The position numbers were made by a program, and so were the translations under genes. A DNA stretch of 64,000 nt from Haloarcula pelagica (GTDB lineage Archaea > Halobacteriota > Halobacteria > Halobacteriales > Haloarculaceae): assembly GCF_030127105.1 (NCBI RefSeq), contig NZ_CP126161.1:2666001-2730000 (forward strand). The letters run 5' to 3'. Below, in pieces: positions 33,115-42,334 of the stretch. How positions within the stretch are numbered: position 1 is the stretch's first letter; every line of letters starts with the position of its first letter. The notes beneath the pieces were generated by a model. It worked only from the letters and a program-made list of their open reading frames with translations, had not been told where the DNA came from and searched no databases.

Positions 33115-33651
33115 TCAGTACTCGGGGTTCTCCTCCCGGACACCCTCGCGCTTGTTGACCAGGCGCGCGAGGGTAAACAGCGCGTCAGAGAGCCGGTTGA
33201 GGTAGACGATGGCCGTCTCGTTGACGCCGGCCTCCTCCGCGGCCAGCGAGACGGACCGGCGCTCGGCACGACGACAGACCGCCCGCGCGTGGTGGAGTTT
33301 CGCCCCCGGTTCCGATCCCGACGGGAGGATGAACGACTCCAGGGGATCCAGTTCGTCGTTGGCCTCGTCGATGATCGCCTCGATCTCGTCGACGTGGCTC
33401 TGGACGAGTCGCGGGTCGCCCTCCTCCGGTTTGGGGTTCGCGAAGTCGGCCTGGACGATGTGGAGGTGGTTCTGGACCGCTCGGAGCTTCGCGTCGATGT
33501 CGTCGTAGCCGGTCGGTCGGACGACGCCGACCAGCGCGTTCACCTCGTCGACGGTGCCGTAGGCCTCGATGCGGCGGCTGTCCTTCGAGACACGCTCCAT
33601 GTTCCGGAGGTCGGTCTGGCCCTGGTCGCCGCGCCCGGTGTAGATCGTCAT
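33115..33651 (-). CDS. PduO-type cob(I)alamin adenosyltransferase
   Basis: 178 residues. It attaches the adenosyl group of ATP to reduced cobalamin. Family motifs are YTGRGDQGQTDLR at the N-terminus (ATP-binding P-loop-like), RRIEAYGTVDEVNALVG near residue 30, and VCRRAERRSVSLAAEE near residue 130. The ATG at 33651 (MTIYTGRGD) gives the usual start. It is 42 bases downstream of msrA on the same strand, possibly in one transcript. Confidence 0.92.
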   Translation of the reverse strand: MTIYTGRGDQGQTDLRNMERVSKDSRRIEAYGTVDEVNALVGVVRPTGYDDIDAKLRAVQNHLHIVQADFANPKPEEGDPRLVQSHVDEIEAIIDEANDELDPLESFILPSGSEPGAKLHHARAVCRRAERRSVSLAAEEAGVNETAIVYLNRLSDALFTLARLVNKREGVREENPEY

Positions 33652-33693
33652 AGTCGGGACTGAGGAGGCCACGGTCTTATAGGCGCGGTCGCT

Positions 33694-34341
33694 TCACAGC
33701 CGCCGCTCGACCTCCGCGAGGACAGACGGCGGGAGGTCGAGTCCCGCGAGGAACGCCTCGCGCTGGTCCGGATCGCCGTGGCCCGCGACGAACCCGTTGA
33801 GGCGGGCGGCGACTGTCGAGTCGACCAGCGCCTCGCCGTAGTGGTCGAGGAGTTCGTCGCCCAGGACCGGCGTCGACCGGAGCTCGTACTTCTGGTGGGA
33901 GTCCTCGGCCAGTGTGAACTCGCCGAGTGTTTCGATGGGTGTCTGGACGGACTTGCCGGTCCGGTCGGCCAGCGCGTCCCGGGACCGTTCGGCGGCCGCC
34001 AGCTGGTCGTCGTCGTGGACGAGGATCACGCCGCGGTACTGGCGCTTGTGGGCCGCCGAGAACGGGTCGTGACTGCGCCAACACACCTCCAGTAGGTCCG
34101 TGTAGTCGAGATCGGCAGGGGCGTACTCCACCTGGACGACCTCCGTGTGGTCGCCAAGCGAGTAGTAGGTCGGGTCGGCCGCGGTGCCGCCGGCGTAGCC
34201 GACGCGGGTCCGGACGACGCCCGTCATCGAGCCAAAGCGGGCGTCGGGGCCCCAGAAACAGCCCAGCCCGAACGTCGCCGTCCGGGTTTCGCTGGGTGGG
34301 GGTGCCGTCCGGTCCGGCGTCAGCCGGTCCGTCGCTTCCAT
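33694..34341 (-). CDS. msrA: Peptide methionine sulfoxide reductase A
   Basis: 215 residues. It reduces methionine-S-sulfoxide in oxidised proteins. The catalytic motif GCFWGPDARFG (normally GCFWG-E) lies near residue 27, followed by VGYAGGTAADPTYYSLGDHT and VCWRSHDPF. The Asp in place of the usual Glu two residues after GCFWG is a small variation. The ATG at 34341 leaves about 20 residues before the core. No fused MsrB is present. Confidence 0.92.
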   Translation of the reverse strand: MEATDRLTPDRTAPPPSETRTATFGLGCFWGPDARFGSMTGVVRTRVGYAGGTAADPTYYSLGDHTEVVQVEYAPADLDYTDLLEVCWRSHDPFSAAHKRQYRGVILVHDDDQLAAAERSRDALADRTGKSVQTPIETLGEFTLAEDSHQKYELRSTPVLGDELLDHYGEALVDSTVAARLNGFVAGHGDPDQREAFLAGLDLPPSVLAEVERRL

Positions 34342-34426
34342 AGTCGTCCTATGGTCCCCGACGCGGTTCCGTCCTTCGGCTTCCGAAACCGGGAGCTTCA
34401 ATTGCTCCGGCGCGCAAGCCCCTGTC

Positions 34427-34597
34427 ATGAGCCTGGAACTCGAACACTACTGTCCGACGTGTGACCAGTACCGCGACTTCTGGAAGGTCGCCAGCACGAG
34501 GATGCACCTCGGCACGAAGGTCAAGTGGCACTGTCCGGAGTGTGACTACGGCTTCGTCCGCATCGACGGCGAGGTCGACACCGCCCAGGTCGCGTAG
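34427..34597 (+). CDS. 56-residue zinc beta-ribbon protein (DUF7838-like)
   Basis: The frame MSLELEHYCPTCDQYRDFWK continues with HLGTKVKWHCPECDYGFVRI. Two CPxC pairs (CPTC and CPEC) form a zinc beta-ribbon. The sequence matches a small conserved haloarchaeal family I know as DUF7838. Its ATG is 86 bases from the divergent msrA ATG. Function is unknown; such ribbons often bind nucleic acid or protein. Confidence 0.8.
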   Translation: MSLELEHYCPTCDQYRDFWKVASTRMHLGTKVKWHCPECDYGFVRIDGEVDTAQVA

Positions 34598-34666
34598 CTC
34601 TCTGTACTGCTATTGAGCCCTCTTAGCAGCGGTTTTACTCGCCCTGTTCGACGGCTCAGTCGAGCC

Positions 34667-34870
34667 ATGCACTCAGAGCCCGACTGGGTGGCCGACGAGA
34701 CCCGACAGCCCGAGACGCCGGCCGTGGAACTGCAGTCGACGGTCGTCCGCTACAGCGACGGGGCGGATCGCTGTACGGTGTATCCGCCGGACTGTCCCGA
34801 GACGGCCCGGCTCACCACGTGGCTCAGTGCCGACCGAGCCGTGTTCGTCGACCGGGACGCCATGCGGTGA
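34667..34870 (+). CDS. Small haloarchaeal DUF7511-like protein
   Basis: 67 residues. The core VELQSTVVRYSDGADRCTVY, then TTWLSADRAVFVDRDAMR, fits a very common haloarchaeal small-protein family (DUF7511) of unknown function. The ATG at 34667 follows a TTTTACT box around 34633 by about 30 bases. Conserved WLSA and MR at the C-terminus support a real gene. It is followed 37 bases later by the response regulator. Confidence 0.8.
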   Translation: MHSEPDWVADETRQPETPAVELQSTVVRYSDGADRCTVYPPDCPETARLTTWLSADRAVFVDRDAMR

Positions 34871-34876
34871 CCGGGA

Positions 34877-34884
34877 TTTTATAT
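34877..34884 (+). promoter_or_regulatory. TATA box of the response-regulator gene
   Basis: TTTTATAT is centred 27 bases before the ATG at 34908. This predicts a leaderless transcript for the response regulator, separate from the small gene just upstream. Confidence 0.6.
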
Positions 34885-34907
34885 TCGACGGCGACGAGGT
34901 ACGGACA

Positions 34908-35276
34908 ATGAGTATCGACGTGCTATTGGTCGACGAAGACCGTGACGTACTCGAAATCGTCGAGACGTTTCTGGGGCAGGAAGACGGGTTCGTGGTGACC
35001 GGCGAGACCGATCCCGAAACGGCGCTCGGACGGATCGCCGACGGGGGGTACGACGCGGTCGTCAGCGACTACAAGATGCCGAAACTGGACGGGCTGGAGC
35101 TCTGTTCGGCGTTGCGAGACCGCGGGAACGACGTGCCGTTTCTCCTGTTTACGGCCCGTGAACTCGAAGACCTGGAGGGCGCGGCGGACGACGCGGGCGT
35201 CACGAACATCGTCCAGAAGGGGACCGGAACCGAACAGTACAGCGTCCTGGCAGATCACATCCGTGACGTAGTCTAA
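34908..35276 (+). CDS. Single-domain response regulator (receiver)
   Basis: 122 residues, one CheY-like receiver. The acidic pocket is DEDRD near residue 10, the phospho-acceptor Asp is in AVVSDYKMPKLDGLEL near residue 53, the switch Thr is in LLFTARE, and the lysine is in IVQKGTG near residue 104. There is no output domain. It converges with the large histidine kinase gene, sharing 4 bases at the stops, so the two probably form a phosphorelay although they are on opposite strands. Confidence 0.92.
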   Translation: MSIDVLLVDEDRDVLEIVETFLGQEDGFVVTGETDPETALGRIADGGYDAVVSDYKMPKLDGLELCSALRDRGNDVPFLLFTARELEDLEGAADDAGVTNIVQKGTGTEQYSVLADHIRDVV

Positions 35277-38200
35277 TCGCCGGTCCGCGGGATGTGGAGC
35301 CGGACGACCGTCCCGTCGTCGTCCGACTCGAACGACACCGAGCCGCCGTAGGAGTTCGTCACCCAGATGACGAGCCACAGCCCCAGCCCGCTGCCGTGGG
35401 TCAACTGGGTGATCGGCTCGTCGCCGGTGAGCACGTCCAGTTCGTGCTCGGGGATTCCCGGACCGTCGTCCGCGACGGTCACGGTGACGGTCTCGCTGCC
35501 GGCCGAGACGGTCAACCGGACCGACGGGTCGTCGCCGCCGTGTTCGACAGCGTTTTCGAGGAGTTCCTCGACGACCCGCTGGAAGCGCCCGTCGGCGGCG
35601 ACCGCCTGCTGGTCGGGGAGGGAAGTGTCGATGTCGACCCCGTACTGCTGGGACACGGTGTCGGCCAGCGACGCCACGACGGACGGTACGTCGACAGGCT
35701 GGTTGCCCGCGTCCTCGCGGCGGACCGACCGCTCGATCTGGCGTGCACGGTCACTGAGCGACGCCACTTCCTCGGCCTTGCGCTGGAGTCGCTCCAGCAG
35801 CGACGCCAGTTGCTCGTCTTCGATCCGTTCGTGTACCTCGTCGGCCAGGCCCAACACGACTGTCAGGTCGTTCCGGAGGTTGTGCCGCAACACCCTGTTG
35901 AGCACTTCGAGACGGCGTTCGCGCTCACGCTGGTCCGTGATATCGGTGTAGATCCCGAACCCGGCGACGGTGTCCCCGTCGTCCTGGCTGTAGGGGACGC
36001 CGCGAAACAGGAAGTCCCGGGCGCCGTGTACCGTCTGTCGCCGGACCTCCGCCTGGACTGTCTCGCCGGCCTGGCCGAGTTCGTCGAGGTGGACGGCCTC
36101 CTCGTGGACGTTCTCACCCGGCGGCAGGATGAAGTCGTTGAGGTTGGCACCGATCACCTCGTTGCGGTCGAAGCCGAACACGTCAGAGAACGCGGCGTTG
36201 AGCGACTTGACGACCGGCTCCCCGTCGACGAACTCGCTCTCGACGACGGCGTCCGGGAGGTTGTCGAACAGATAGGTAAAGCGGTCTTGCTCCTCCTGGA
36301 GCTGCTCGCGGGCCTGCTTGAGGTCGGTGAGGTCACGCACGACGCCGATCGAGCCGCGGAAACTCTCGCCGTCGACGAGCGACACCTCGACCTCGGCCGG
36401 GCGGTGGTCGCCGCGGGCCGTCGTCAGCGCCGTCTCGACTTTGACCCCGTCCGCGTCGCTCTCCCGGAGATCACGGATCGCCTGCTCGAAGGCCGCGACC
36501 TCCCGGTCGTCGAGCAGCCGGCTCGGGCGCTCGCCCAGCATCTCCCCGGGCTCGAACCCGAGCCACTCCGCGAGCGGATCGGTCACGAGCTGGAACCGCC
36601 CCTCGGTGTCCAGGACGTACACCATGTCCCGGACGTTCTCGACGACGGTCTGGTAGCGCAACAGGTCCTGTTCGCGGGCGACACGGTCCAGCGCGGCGGC
36701 CGCGTTCGAGGCGAGGATCTCCGCGACCGAGGCGTCGGTGTCGTCGAACCCCTCGGGGTCGTCGGTCCCGATGCTCATGACGCCGTGGTCGCCCATCGGG
36801 ACGTACATCGCGCCGGCGACGGGGATCTCGCCGTCGACGAGGTCGCTGTCGGCGAACTCGTCGAAGTCGTCGACCCTGATCGTCTCCCCGCGCTGGAACG
36901 CCCGCCCGGGGATTCCCTCGTCGGCGTCGTACTGTGGCCGGTAGGGCGACTTGTCGGTCGCGGTGACGACATCCAGCGTCTCCCTGTCCTCGTCGTACAG
37001 GCGGACCAGGTTCATCTCGAACCCGAGATCACGTTTCGCCGCACTGACGACGGTCTCGGCGACCTCCTCGGGTCTGTGGGCCTGCATCAGTGCCCGGGTC
37101 GTATCCAGCAGCCCCGAGAGCGCCTCGTCCCGGCGGCGCTGTTCCGTGATGTCGTGGAAGTACACCGAGAGCCCGTTCTCCGAGGGGTAGGCGGTGACCT
37201 GGAACCACCTGTCGATGGGCGGGTAGAACGCCTCGAAGGTCGTCTGCTCCTGTGTCTCCATGGCGTCGTGATACTGGCGGTAGAACTTCGAGTCGACCGC
37301 GTCGGGGAACATCTCCCAGAGGTTCTCGCCTAACACCGTCTCGGCGTCCTTCCCGAGTACCTCCTCGGCGCGGCTGTTGAAGAAGGTCAGCTCCCAGCTG
37401 TCGTCGACCGCGAAGAAGGCGTCACCCACCCGGCGGAGGATCTGTTCGGTCCGCTCGCGGGCCAGTTCGAGCTCCCGTTCGCGCTCCTTTCGCTCGGTGA
37501 TGTCGCGGATGACGCCGGCGGTCCCGACGAACTCCTCGTCGTCCCACAGGAGCGTCATGTGGTCTTCCGCGGGGAAGCTGTCGCCGTCGGCCCGCTGGAG
37601 CGCGAGGTCGAAGGTAGCCTCGTCGTCGAGATTCCCGAACAGCATCTCCCGGACGACCATCTCCGCTCGTTCGACGACCTCGTCGGTCTTGACGACGCTC
37701 GTATGCGAGCCCAGCAGCGCCTCCTCGGAGTAGCCCGTCAGATCGAGCATCGCCTCGTTGACGAACTCGAAAGAGCCCTCGTCGTCGAGGGCGTAGACGC
37801 CGTCGTCGACGGCTTCGATGATGTCCTCGTACCGTTCGAGTTCGTCCTCGCGCTGGCGGCGCTCGACCTCGCGGCTCACCCACTGGATGAGCACCTCGAT
37901 GAACGTCTGTTCCGCGTCCGAGAAGGGGTCGTCACGGGGTTCGTCGTCGGCGAAACACAGCGTCCCGTAGAGTTCGCCGTCGACGTGGATCGCCCCGCCC
38001 ATGTAGCAGGCGATCCCGCCGGCCTTGTAGGGGACGCTGTCCCCCCACCCCTCCTCGGCAGCGTCCCGAATCCCGAGGGTCTCGCCGTCCTCGACGACGC
38101 GCCGACAATACGTGTGATCGAGGTCGACGGTGACGCCCTCCCGGACGACCTCGTGGTCCCCGACCAGCGTCTGGATCTCGTAGTCGGACCCGTCGATGCG

Positions 38201-39463
38201 GCTCAGATACCCCAGCGACAGGCCGAGCCGGTCGGCGCCGAGTTCCAGGACACGCTCGATCGTCTCCCGCTGTGTGAGCGTGTCGTTCGCCGCCAGCCGC
38301 GCGAGTTGCTGGAGCGACTCGTTGTTCGCTCTGAGTGCCGCCTGGCGCTCTCGCTGATCCGTGATATCGGTCGCGATGGCGACCAGGCGCGGCGCTTCTG
38401 CGTCACGGTCCTCGATGACGCCGTTCGTGTGGAGCCACCGGACCTCGTCGTCGACGAGCACGCGGAACTCGGACTCGAACTGCTCGCCGTCCCCGCGTGC
38501 CGCCTGGAACTCGTCGAACACCACGGACCGGTCCTCGGGATGGACGTACTGATAGAACTCCTCCAGCGTGCCGCCGAACGCTTCTGGTGTCGTGTCGAAC
38601 AGCGCCGCGGTGGCGTCGTCCCACACGACCTCGCCGGTCTCCAGGTTCAGTTCGTAGACCCCCGTGTCCGTGCCATCGAGTGCCAGATCGAGCCGTCTGT
38701 TGGTCGCTTCGAGGCGCTCCTCGCGGTCCTTCCGATCCGAGATGTCACGGACGACGCCGGTGCAGTACCAGTCCCCGTCGTGCTCGAAGTCCCCGAAGGA
38801 GACGGCGACCGTCAGTTCGTCCCCCGAGGCGGTGAGCAGCGGAAGCTCCAGGTAGTCCCAGTCGATCGCCCGCTCTCTGTTCTCGACGTACGCTTTGAGC
38901 CCCTCTTCGTGGGCCTGTTCGAGGTGGTCGGGGACGAGTTTTACGAACGGGTCGCCGACCAGTTCGTCGCGGTCGTAGCCCGTCAACTCGGTCAGGGGAT
39001 CGTTCGCGTAGACGATCCGACTCTCGGCGTCGATCGTGACGACGGCGTCGTTGATGCTGCCGGCGACGGCTTCGAACGAGGAATCGAACGCCGTCGGCAG
39101 GGTCCGAGGCGCGTCCGTGCGCGGTCGGTACGCCTCGACCCGTTCGGCGAGGTCTGCCTCGTCGAGGGGCACGTACTCGGTCGCCCCGAGCCGTGTCGCC
39201 TCGGCGGCGAGACGGCCGTCCGGACTGTCTGTACAGTAGAGGACGGGAACCGTCTCGTCGATCCTTCGGACGGCTTCGACCACGTCCAGTCCGGTCTCCG
39301 GTCCATCGAGTGTGTGTTCACAAACGATCACGTCGGGGATGCTGTCGGCCAGTGTTTCGACTACTGCCTCCGACGACGAAACTGTCAGCACCCCATCGAC
39401 TGCGAGTGTTGGTGGCCCCCCGTCCGACCGACGGACGTACAGGACATCGACTTCCTCCGACAT
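35273..39463 (-). CDS. Large multi-PAS/GAF sensor histidine kinase
   Basis: 1396 residues, without transmembrane helices. In order: a receiver-like domain (about 1-115), two PAS domains (about 140-380), GAF (about 385-560), PAS, PAS (about 570-815), GAF (about 820-980), PAS, PAS (about 985-1180), a dimerisation helix with phospho-acceptor His in RVLRHNLRNDL near 1190, and an HATPase with ELLENAVEHGG, DDGPGIPEHE and GSGLGLWLV. The receiver lacks a clearly placed kinase partner, so the protein may be a hybrid sensor of cytoplasmic signals such as light, redox or oxygen. A TATATG box about 33 bases upstream supports the ATG at 39463. Confidence 0.92.
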   Translation of the reverse strand: MSEEVDVLYVRRSDGGPPTLAVDGVLTVSSSEAVVETLADSIPDVIVCEHTLDGPETGLDVVEAVRRIDETVPVLYCTDSPDGRLAAEATRLGATEYVPLDEADLAERVEAYRPRTDAPRTLPTAFDSSFEAVAGSINDAVVTIDAESRIVYANDPLTELTGYDRDELVGDPFVKLVPDHLEQAHEEGLKAYVENRERAIDWDYLELPLLTASGDELTVAVSFGDFEHDGDWYCTGVVRDISDRKDREERLEATNRRLDLALDGTDTGVYELNLETGEVVWDDATAALFDTTPEAFGGTLEEFYQYVHPEDRSVVFDEFQAARGDGEQFESEFRVLVDDEVRWLHTNGVIEDRDAEAPRLVAIATDITDQRERQAALRANNESLQQLARLAANDTLTQRETIERVLELGADRLGLSLGYLSRIDGSDYEIQTLVGDHEVVREGVTVDLDHTYCRRVVEDGETLGIRDAAEEGWGDSVPYKAGGIACYMGGAIHVDGELYGTLCFADDEPRDDPFSDAEQTFIEVLIQWVSREVERRQREDELERYEDIIEAVDDGVYALDDEGSFEFVNEAMLDLTGYSEEALLGSHTSVVKTDEVVERAEMVVREMLFGNLDDEATFDLALQRADGDSFPAEDHMTLLWDDEEFVGTAGVIRDITERKERERELELARERTEQILRRVGDAFFAVDDSWELTFFNSRAEEVLGKDAETVLGENLWEMFPDAVDSKFYRQYHDAMETQEQTTFEAFYPPIDRWFQVTAYPSENGLSVYFHDITEQRRRDEALSGLLDTTRALMQAHRPEEVAETVVSAAKRDLGFEMNLVRLYDEDRETLDVVTATDKSPYRPQYDADEGIPGRAFQRGETIRVDDFDEFADSDLVDGEIPVAGAMYVPMGDHGVMSIGTDDPEGFDDTDASVAEILASNAAAALDRVAREQDLLRYQTVVENVRDMVYVLDTEGRFQLVTDPLAEWLGFEPGEMLGERPSRLLDDREVAAFEQAIRDLRESDADGVKVETALTTARGDHRPAEVEVSLVDGESFRGSIGVVRDLTDLKQAREQLQEEQDRFTYLFDNLPDAVVESEFVDGEPVVKSLNAAFSDVFGFDRNEVIGANLNDFILPPGENVHEEAVHLDELGQAGETVQAEVRRQTVHGARDFLFRGVPYSQDDGDTVAGFGIYTDITDQRERERRLEVLNRVLRHNLRNDLTVVLGLADEVHERIEDEQLASLLERLQRKAEEVASLSDRARQIERSVRREDAGNQPVDVPSVVASLADTVSQQYGVDIDTSLPDQQAVAADGRFQRVVEELLENAVEHGGDDPSVRLTVSAGSETVTVTVADDGPGIPEHELDVLTGDEPITQLTHGSGLGLWLVIWVTNSYGGSVSFESDDDGTVVRLHIPRTGD

Positions 39464-39679
39464 GCTGCGATTACGGCTACAAACAGGGGGAGACACATAT
39501 ACTCCTCGCCGCCGTTATCAGCGGCGAAAGCCGGCCCACAGTATTGTGCGTCGAGAGTCTCGTCGGACGGGAGCTCTCGACGGCTCGATCAGCCATAAAT
39601 GCTATGCTGCGATAGAAAATACGGTTCCACGGTCCGAACCAACACACGCTTTACTGCTATCGAGCCGAAACAGTCGGAC
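39464..39679. promoter_or_regulatory. Divergent intergenic region of the kinase and beta-helix genes
   Basis: No gene is visible in these 216 bases. Reading minus, GTATATGTG at about 39494-39502 is the kinase TATA box. CGCCGC (39507-39512) and GCGGCG (39521-39526) form an inverted repeat around an 8-base loop directly upstream of that box. Reading plus, AT-rich sequence near 39594-39630 probably holds the promoter of the beta-helix gene. Confidence 0.4.
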
Positions 39680-40744
39680 ATGTCCCTGCAGCAACTCGCG
39701 ATCGGTGTGATCCTCGTCCTCTCGCTTGGAGCCGCTACCGGTCCCGTGACAGCACAGACAGCCACTGCCGACACGCACGTCGTCGCCGCCGACGGGAGCG
39801 GTGAGTTCCGGACGATCGACGCTGCGCTCGCGGCCGCCGACGACGGCGACACCGTCGAGGTCAGGCCCGGCGTCTACCGCGAGCGGGTGACCGTCGACGA
39901 CAACGTCACGCTCGTGGCGCCCCACGGCGCCGTTCTCGACGGCGGACAGTTCACCGACAGCGCCGCCCTGTCCCTGGGTCGCGACACCGCGGCGACGATC
40001 CGGGGGTTCACGATCCGGTACTACACGGTCGGGGTCTGGGCCAACGGAACCACCGGTGACTGGACCGTCACGAACACCTCGGTGATCGGCGGGACCGTCG
40101 GGATCGAGGCCAGCAACACGGCAGGCGACTGGACGGTCGCGAGCACGACGGTCGCCGCCACGAGCGACGACGCGCTGTACGCGCCCCGGGCGAGCGGCGC
40201 GTGGACGATCGCCGACAGCCGGTTCGACTCGCCGGGCGGCGACGGGATCGATGCGGCCCGGACGACGGGCGAGTGGCGCGTCAGGGACGTGGTCGTCACA
40301 CGACCCGCGACGGACGGGATCGACGCGACCGGGTCGACGGGTGACTGGCGCGTCACGGACGCGCGAGTCAGCGACGCCGAACGCGGGCTCAAGGCGATCC
40401 GAGCGGACGGCGACTGGCGGGCGATGGGAGTGACGGTTCGGGACAGCCCGGTCGGGATCACCGCTCCGCGCGCGACGGGCGCGTGGACAGTCACGGACGC
40501 CGACGTGCGCGCCAGCGGCGTCGCGGCCTTCGTCGGCCGGACGACAGGCGCCTGGACGATCGCCGACAGCCGTCTCGACGGGGGCGTCCGCGGGGTCTAC
40601 GCCTTCGGGACGCGGGGTCCCTGGACCATCCGGAACACGGTGATCACGACGGACGATACATCAGCGGCCGTGGGTGTCGACACCCGCGAAGCGAGCGGTG
40701 ACTGGCGGACACAGAACGTCTCCGTCCGCGTCGCCACCCCGTAG
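39680..40744 (+). CDS. Secreted right-handed beta-helix protein
   Basis: 354 residues. A Sec signal peptide (QQLAIGVILVLSLGAATGPV) ends near TAQTA. Residues 35-105 have the pectin-lyase-like entry DGSGEFRTIDAALAAADDGD and VRPGVYRERVTVDD. From about residue 120 on, 9 or more turns repeat every 23-24 residues around a G-x-W-x-[VI] core, such as TGAWTVTDADV, TGAWTIADSRL and TGDWRVTDARV. That is a regular parallel beta-helix. The fold suggests binding or cleavage of a surface polysaccharide, but catalytic residues of pectate lyases or methylesterases are not evident. Confidence 0.82.
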   Translation: MSLQQLAIGVILVLSLGAATGPVTAQTATADTHVVAADGSGEFRTIDAALAAADDGDTVEVRPGVYRERVTVDDNVTLVAPHGAVLDGGQFTDSAALSLGRDTAATIRGFTIRYYTVGVWANGTTGDWTVTNTSVIGGTVGIEASNTAGDWTVASTTVAATSDDALYAPRASGAWTIADSRFDSPGGDGIDAARTTGEWRVRDVVVTRPATDGIDATGSTGDWRVTDARVSDAERGLKAIRADGDWRAMGVTVRDSPVGITAPRATGAWTVTDADVRASGVAAFVGRTTGAWTIADSRLDGGVRGVYAFGTRGPWTIRNTVITTDDTSAAVGVDTREASGDWRTQNVSVRVATP

Positions 40745-40988
40745 CCGAGCGGACAGCGAACCGCAGTCCCGTTCTCGCTCGCCGAGACAGTGGAGCACCG
40801 GATCTGAGCGCGTCGTGACCGCGACGCGAGTCAGAGGGGCAGTGACCGTTGCCGACTGACCGACGGGCAAGACCCACCTCGCGCAGTTCCCGGTGTCCCG
40901 CCTCAGTCGATTTTCTATCGCGAATATTGGTTTATGCGCGGCGGTGCGAAACAGCACATTGAAACCGGCCCACCCGGGAGAGAGCCGT

Positions 40989-41450
40989 ATGAGACTGTTG
41001 CGACGACTGCGTCCGACGGGCGACGACCGGACACGGGTCGGGCTGTTCGTCGACGGGCCGAACATCCTCAGATCGGAGTTCGATGTCGACCTGGACGATG
41101 TCCGGCTCATAGCGGAGTCGTACGGGCCGCTCTCGACGACGCGGCTCTACCTCGACGAGAACGCCTCCCCGGGGCTCATCCAGGCCGGCGAAGCCCGGGG
41201 GTTCGAGGTGGTCACGACCAGTGGCGACGTGGACGTACGGCTGGCGGTCGACGCGACCGCGGCCGTCGTCGACGATCGGATCGACGTGTTGGTGATCGCT
41301 TCCCGGGACACGGATTTCAAGCCCGCCCTGGAGGTCGCGGCACGGGAGGGCGTGCAGACGGTCGCCGTCGCCCCGGGCGAACACGGTCGGTCGGACGCGC
41401 TCCGGAACGCCGCCCAGGACGCCCTCTCGCTGGACGGGGATGTCGAATAG
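40989..41450 (+). CDS. NYN-domain (PIN-like) protein
   Basis: 153 residues of the NYN/PIN-like nuclease fold. Conserved acidic residues are seen in VGLFVDGPNILRSEF near residue 20, TTSGDVDVRLAVDA near residue 75, and VLVIASRDTDFKPAL near residue 100, which together would bind a metal ion. It resembles the archaeal TIGR00288-type family, presumed RNA-processing nucleases. The ATG at 40989 is chosen because the preceding 32 residues of the frame lack similarity. The TatD-like gene follows 30 bases downstream on the same strand. Confidence 0.85.
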   Translation: MRLLRRLRPTGDDRTRVGLFVDGPNILRSEFDVDLDDVRLIAESYGPLSTTRLYLDENASPGLIQAGEARGFEVVTTSGDVDVRLAVDATAAVVDDRIDVLVIASRDTDFKPALEVAAREGVQTVAVAPGEHGRSDALRNAAQDALSLDGDVE

Positions 41451-41480
41451 GTTTTGTCAGGGGCGTGCCGACGCCGGGGT

Positions 41481-42326
41481 ATGGAGATCGACGAGACGCC
41501 CGTCTTGGACAACCACCTACACCTCGACCCGGTCCAGGGACGCAACACCGAGGCAGTCACGGAGTTCGCCGATCACGGCGGGACCCACCTGCTCGTCCTG
41601 AACAAGCCGTCCTGGCACCTGGTCGAGGCCGCGACCGACGAGGCGACCTTCCGCGAGGCGTTCGACCTGACCGTCCAGGCCGTCGAGGACGCGACCGACG
41701 TGCTCCCGGGCCGTGCCTGGCCGGTACTGGGGGTTCACCCGGCGCTGCTCTCGCGGCTCGTCGACGAGGGATACACCCCACAAGAAGCCCGGGACATCAT
41801 GCAGACCGGGCTCGACATCGCCGCCGAGTACGTCACCGACGGTCCGGCGCTGGCGATCAAGTCCGGCCGGCCCCACTACGATGTCGACGACGACGTGTGG
41901 GCGGCTTCGAACGAGGTGATGCGCCACGGCTTCGCGCTCGCGGCCGAGGGCGCCTTCGCGATCCAACTGCACACCGAGGGCGGCGAGGACTTCGAGGAGG
42001 TGGCCCAGTGGGCCGAAGCCGAGGGGATGGACCGCCGGCAGGTCGTCAAACACTATTCGGGCGGTCGGCTCCGCGGGCCGACGAAGTCCGTGCTCGCGGA
42101 CAAAGACGAGATCGAGGTCGCCATCGAGGAGGACGAACCGTTCCTGCTGGAGACCGACTACATCGACGATCCGGAGCGACCCGGTGCGGTGCTGGGACCG
42201 AAGACAGTCCCCCGACGGGTGCGGTGGCTCCTGGAGAACGGGCACGACGACGCGGTCAGAACAGCCTGCGTCGAGACGCCGAAGGCGGTCTACGGCATCG
42301 ACACGGAGGCGACGCTCGCGGACTGA
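41481..42326 (+). CDS. TatD-like metal-dependent hydrolase
   Basis: 281 residues of the amidohydrolase TIM-barrel superfamily. Metal ligands are visible in LDNHLHLDP at the N-terminus, VLGVHPALLS near residue 85, IQLHTEGGEDFEEV near residue 165, VKHYSGGRL near residue 190, and LLETDYIDD near residue 225. TatD enzymes act as DNases or on related phosphodiesters; this archaeal branch has not, to my knowledge, been assigned. Probably in one transcript with the NYN gene. Confidence 0.85.
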   Translation: MEIDETPVLDNHLHLDPVQGRNTEAVTEFADHGGTHLLVLNKPSWHLVEAATDEATFREAFDLTVQAVEDATDVLPGRAWPVLGVHPALLSRLVDEGYTPQEARDIMQTGLDIAAEYVTDGPALAIKSGRPHYDVDDDVWAASNEVMRHGFALAAEGAFAIQLHTEGGEDFEEVAQWAEAEGMDRRQVVKHYSGGRLRGPTKSVLADKDEIEVAIEEDEPFLLETDYIDDPERPGAVLGPKTVPRRVRWLLENGHDDAVRTACVETPKAVYGIDTEATLAD

Positions 42327-42334
42327 GTCCTGAC

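Noticed and set aside
37559-39598. 679-codon plus-strand frame opposite the sensor kinase (also 35294-37333)
   Set aside because: The minus strand encodes a continuous kinase with PAS, GAF, His and HATPase motifs. The plus frames have shadow-like composition.
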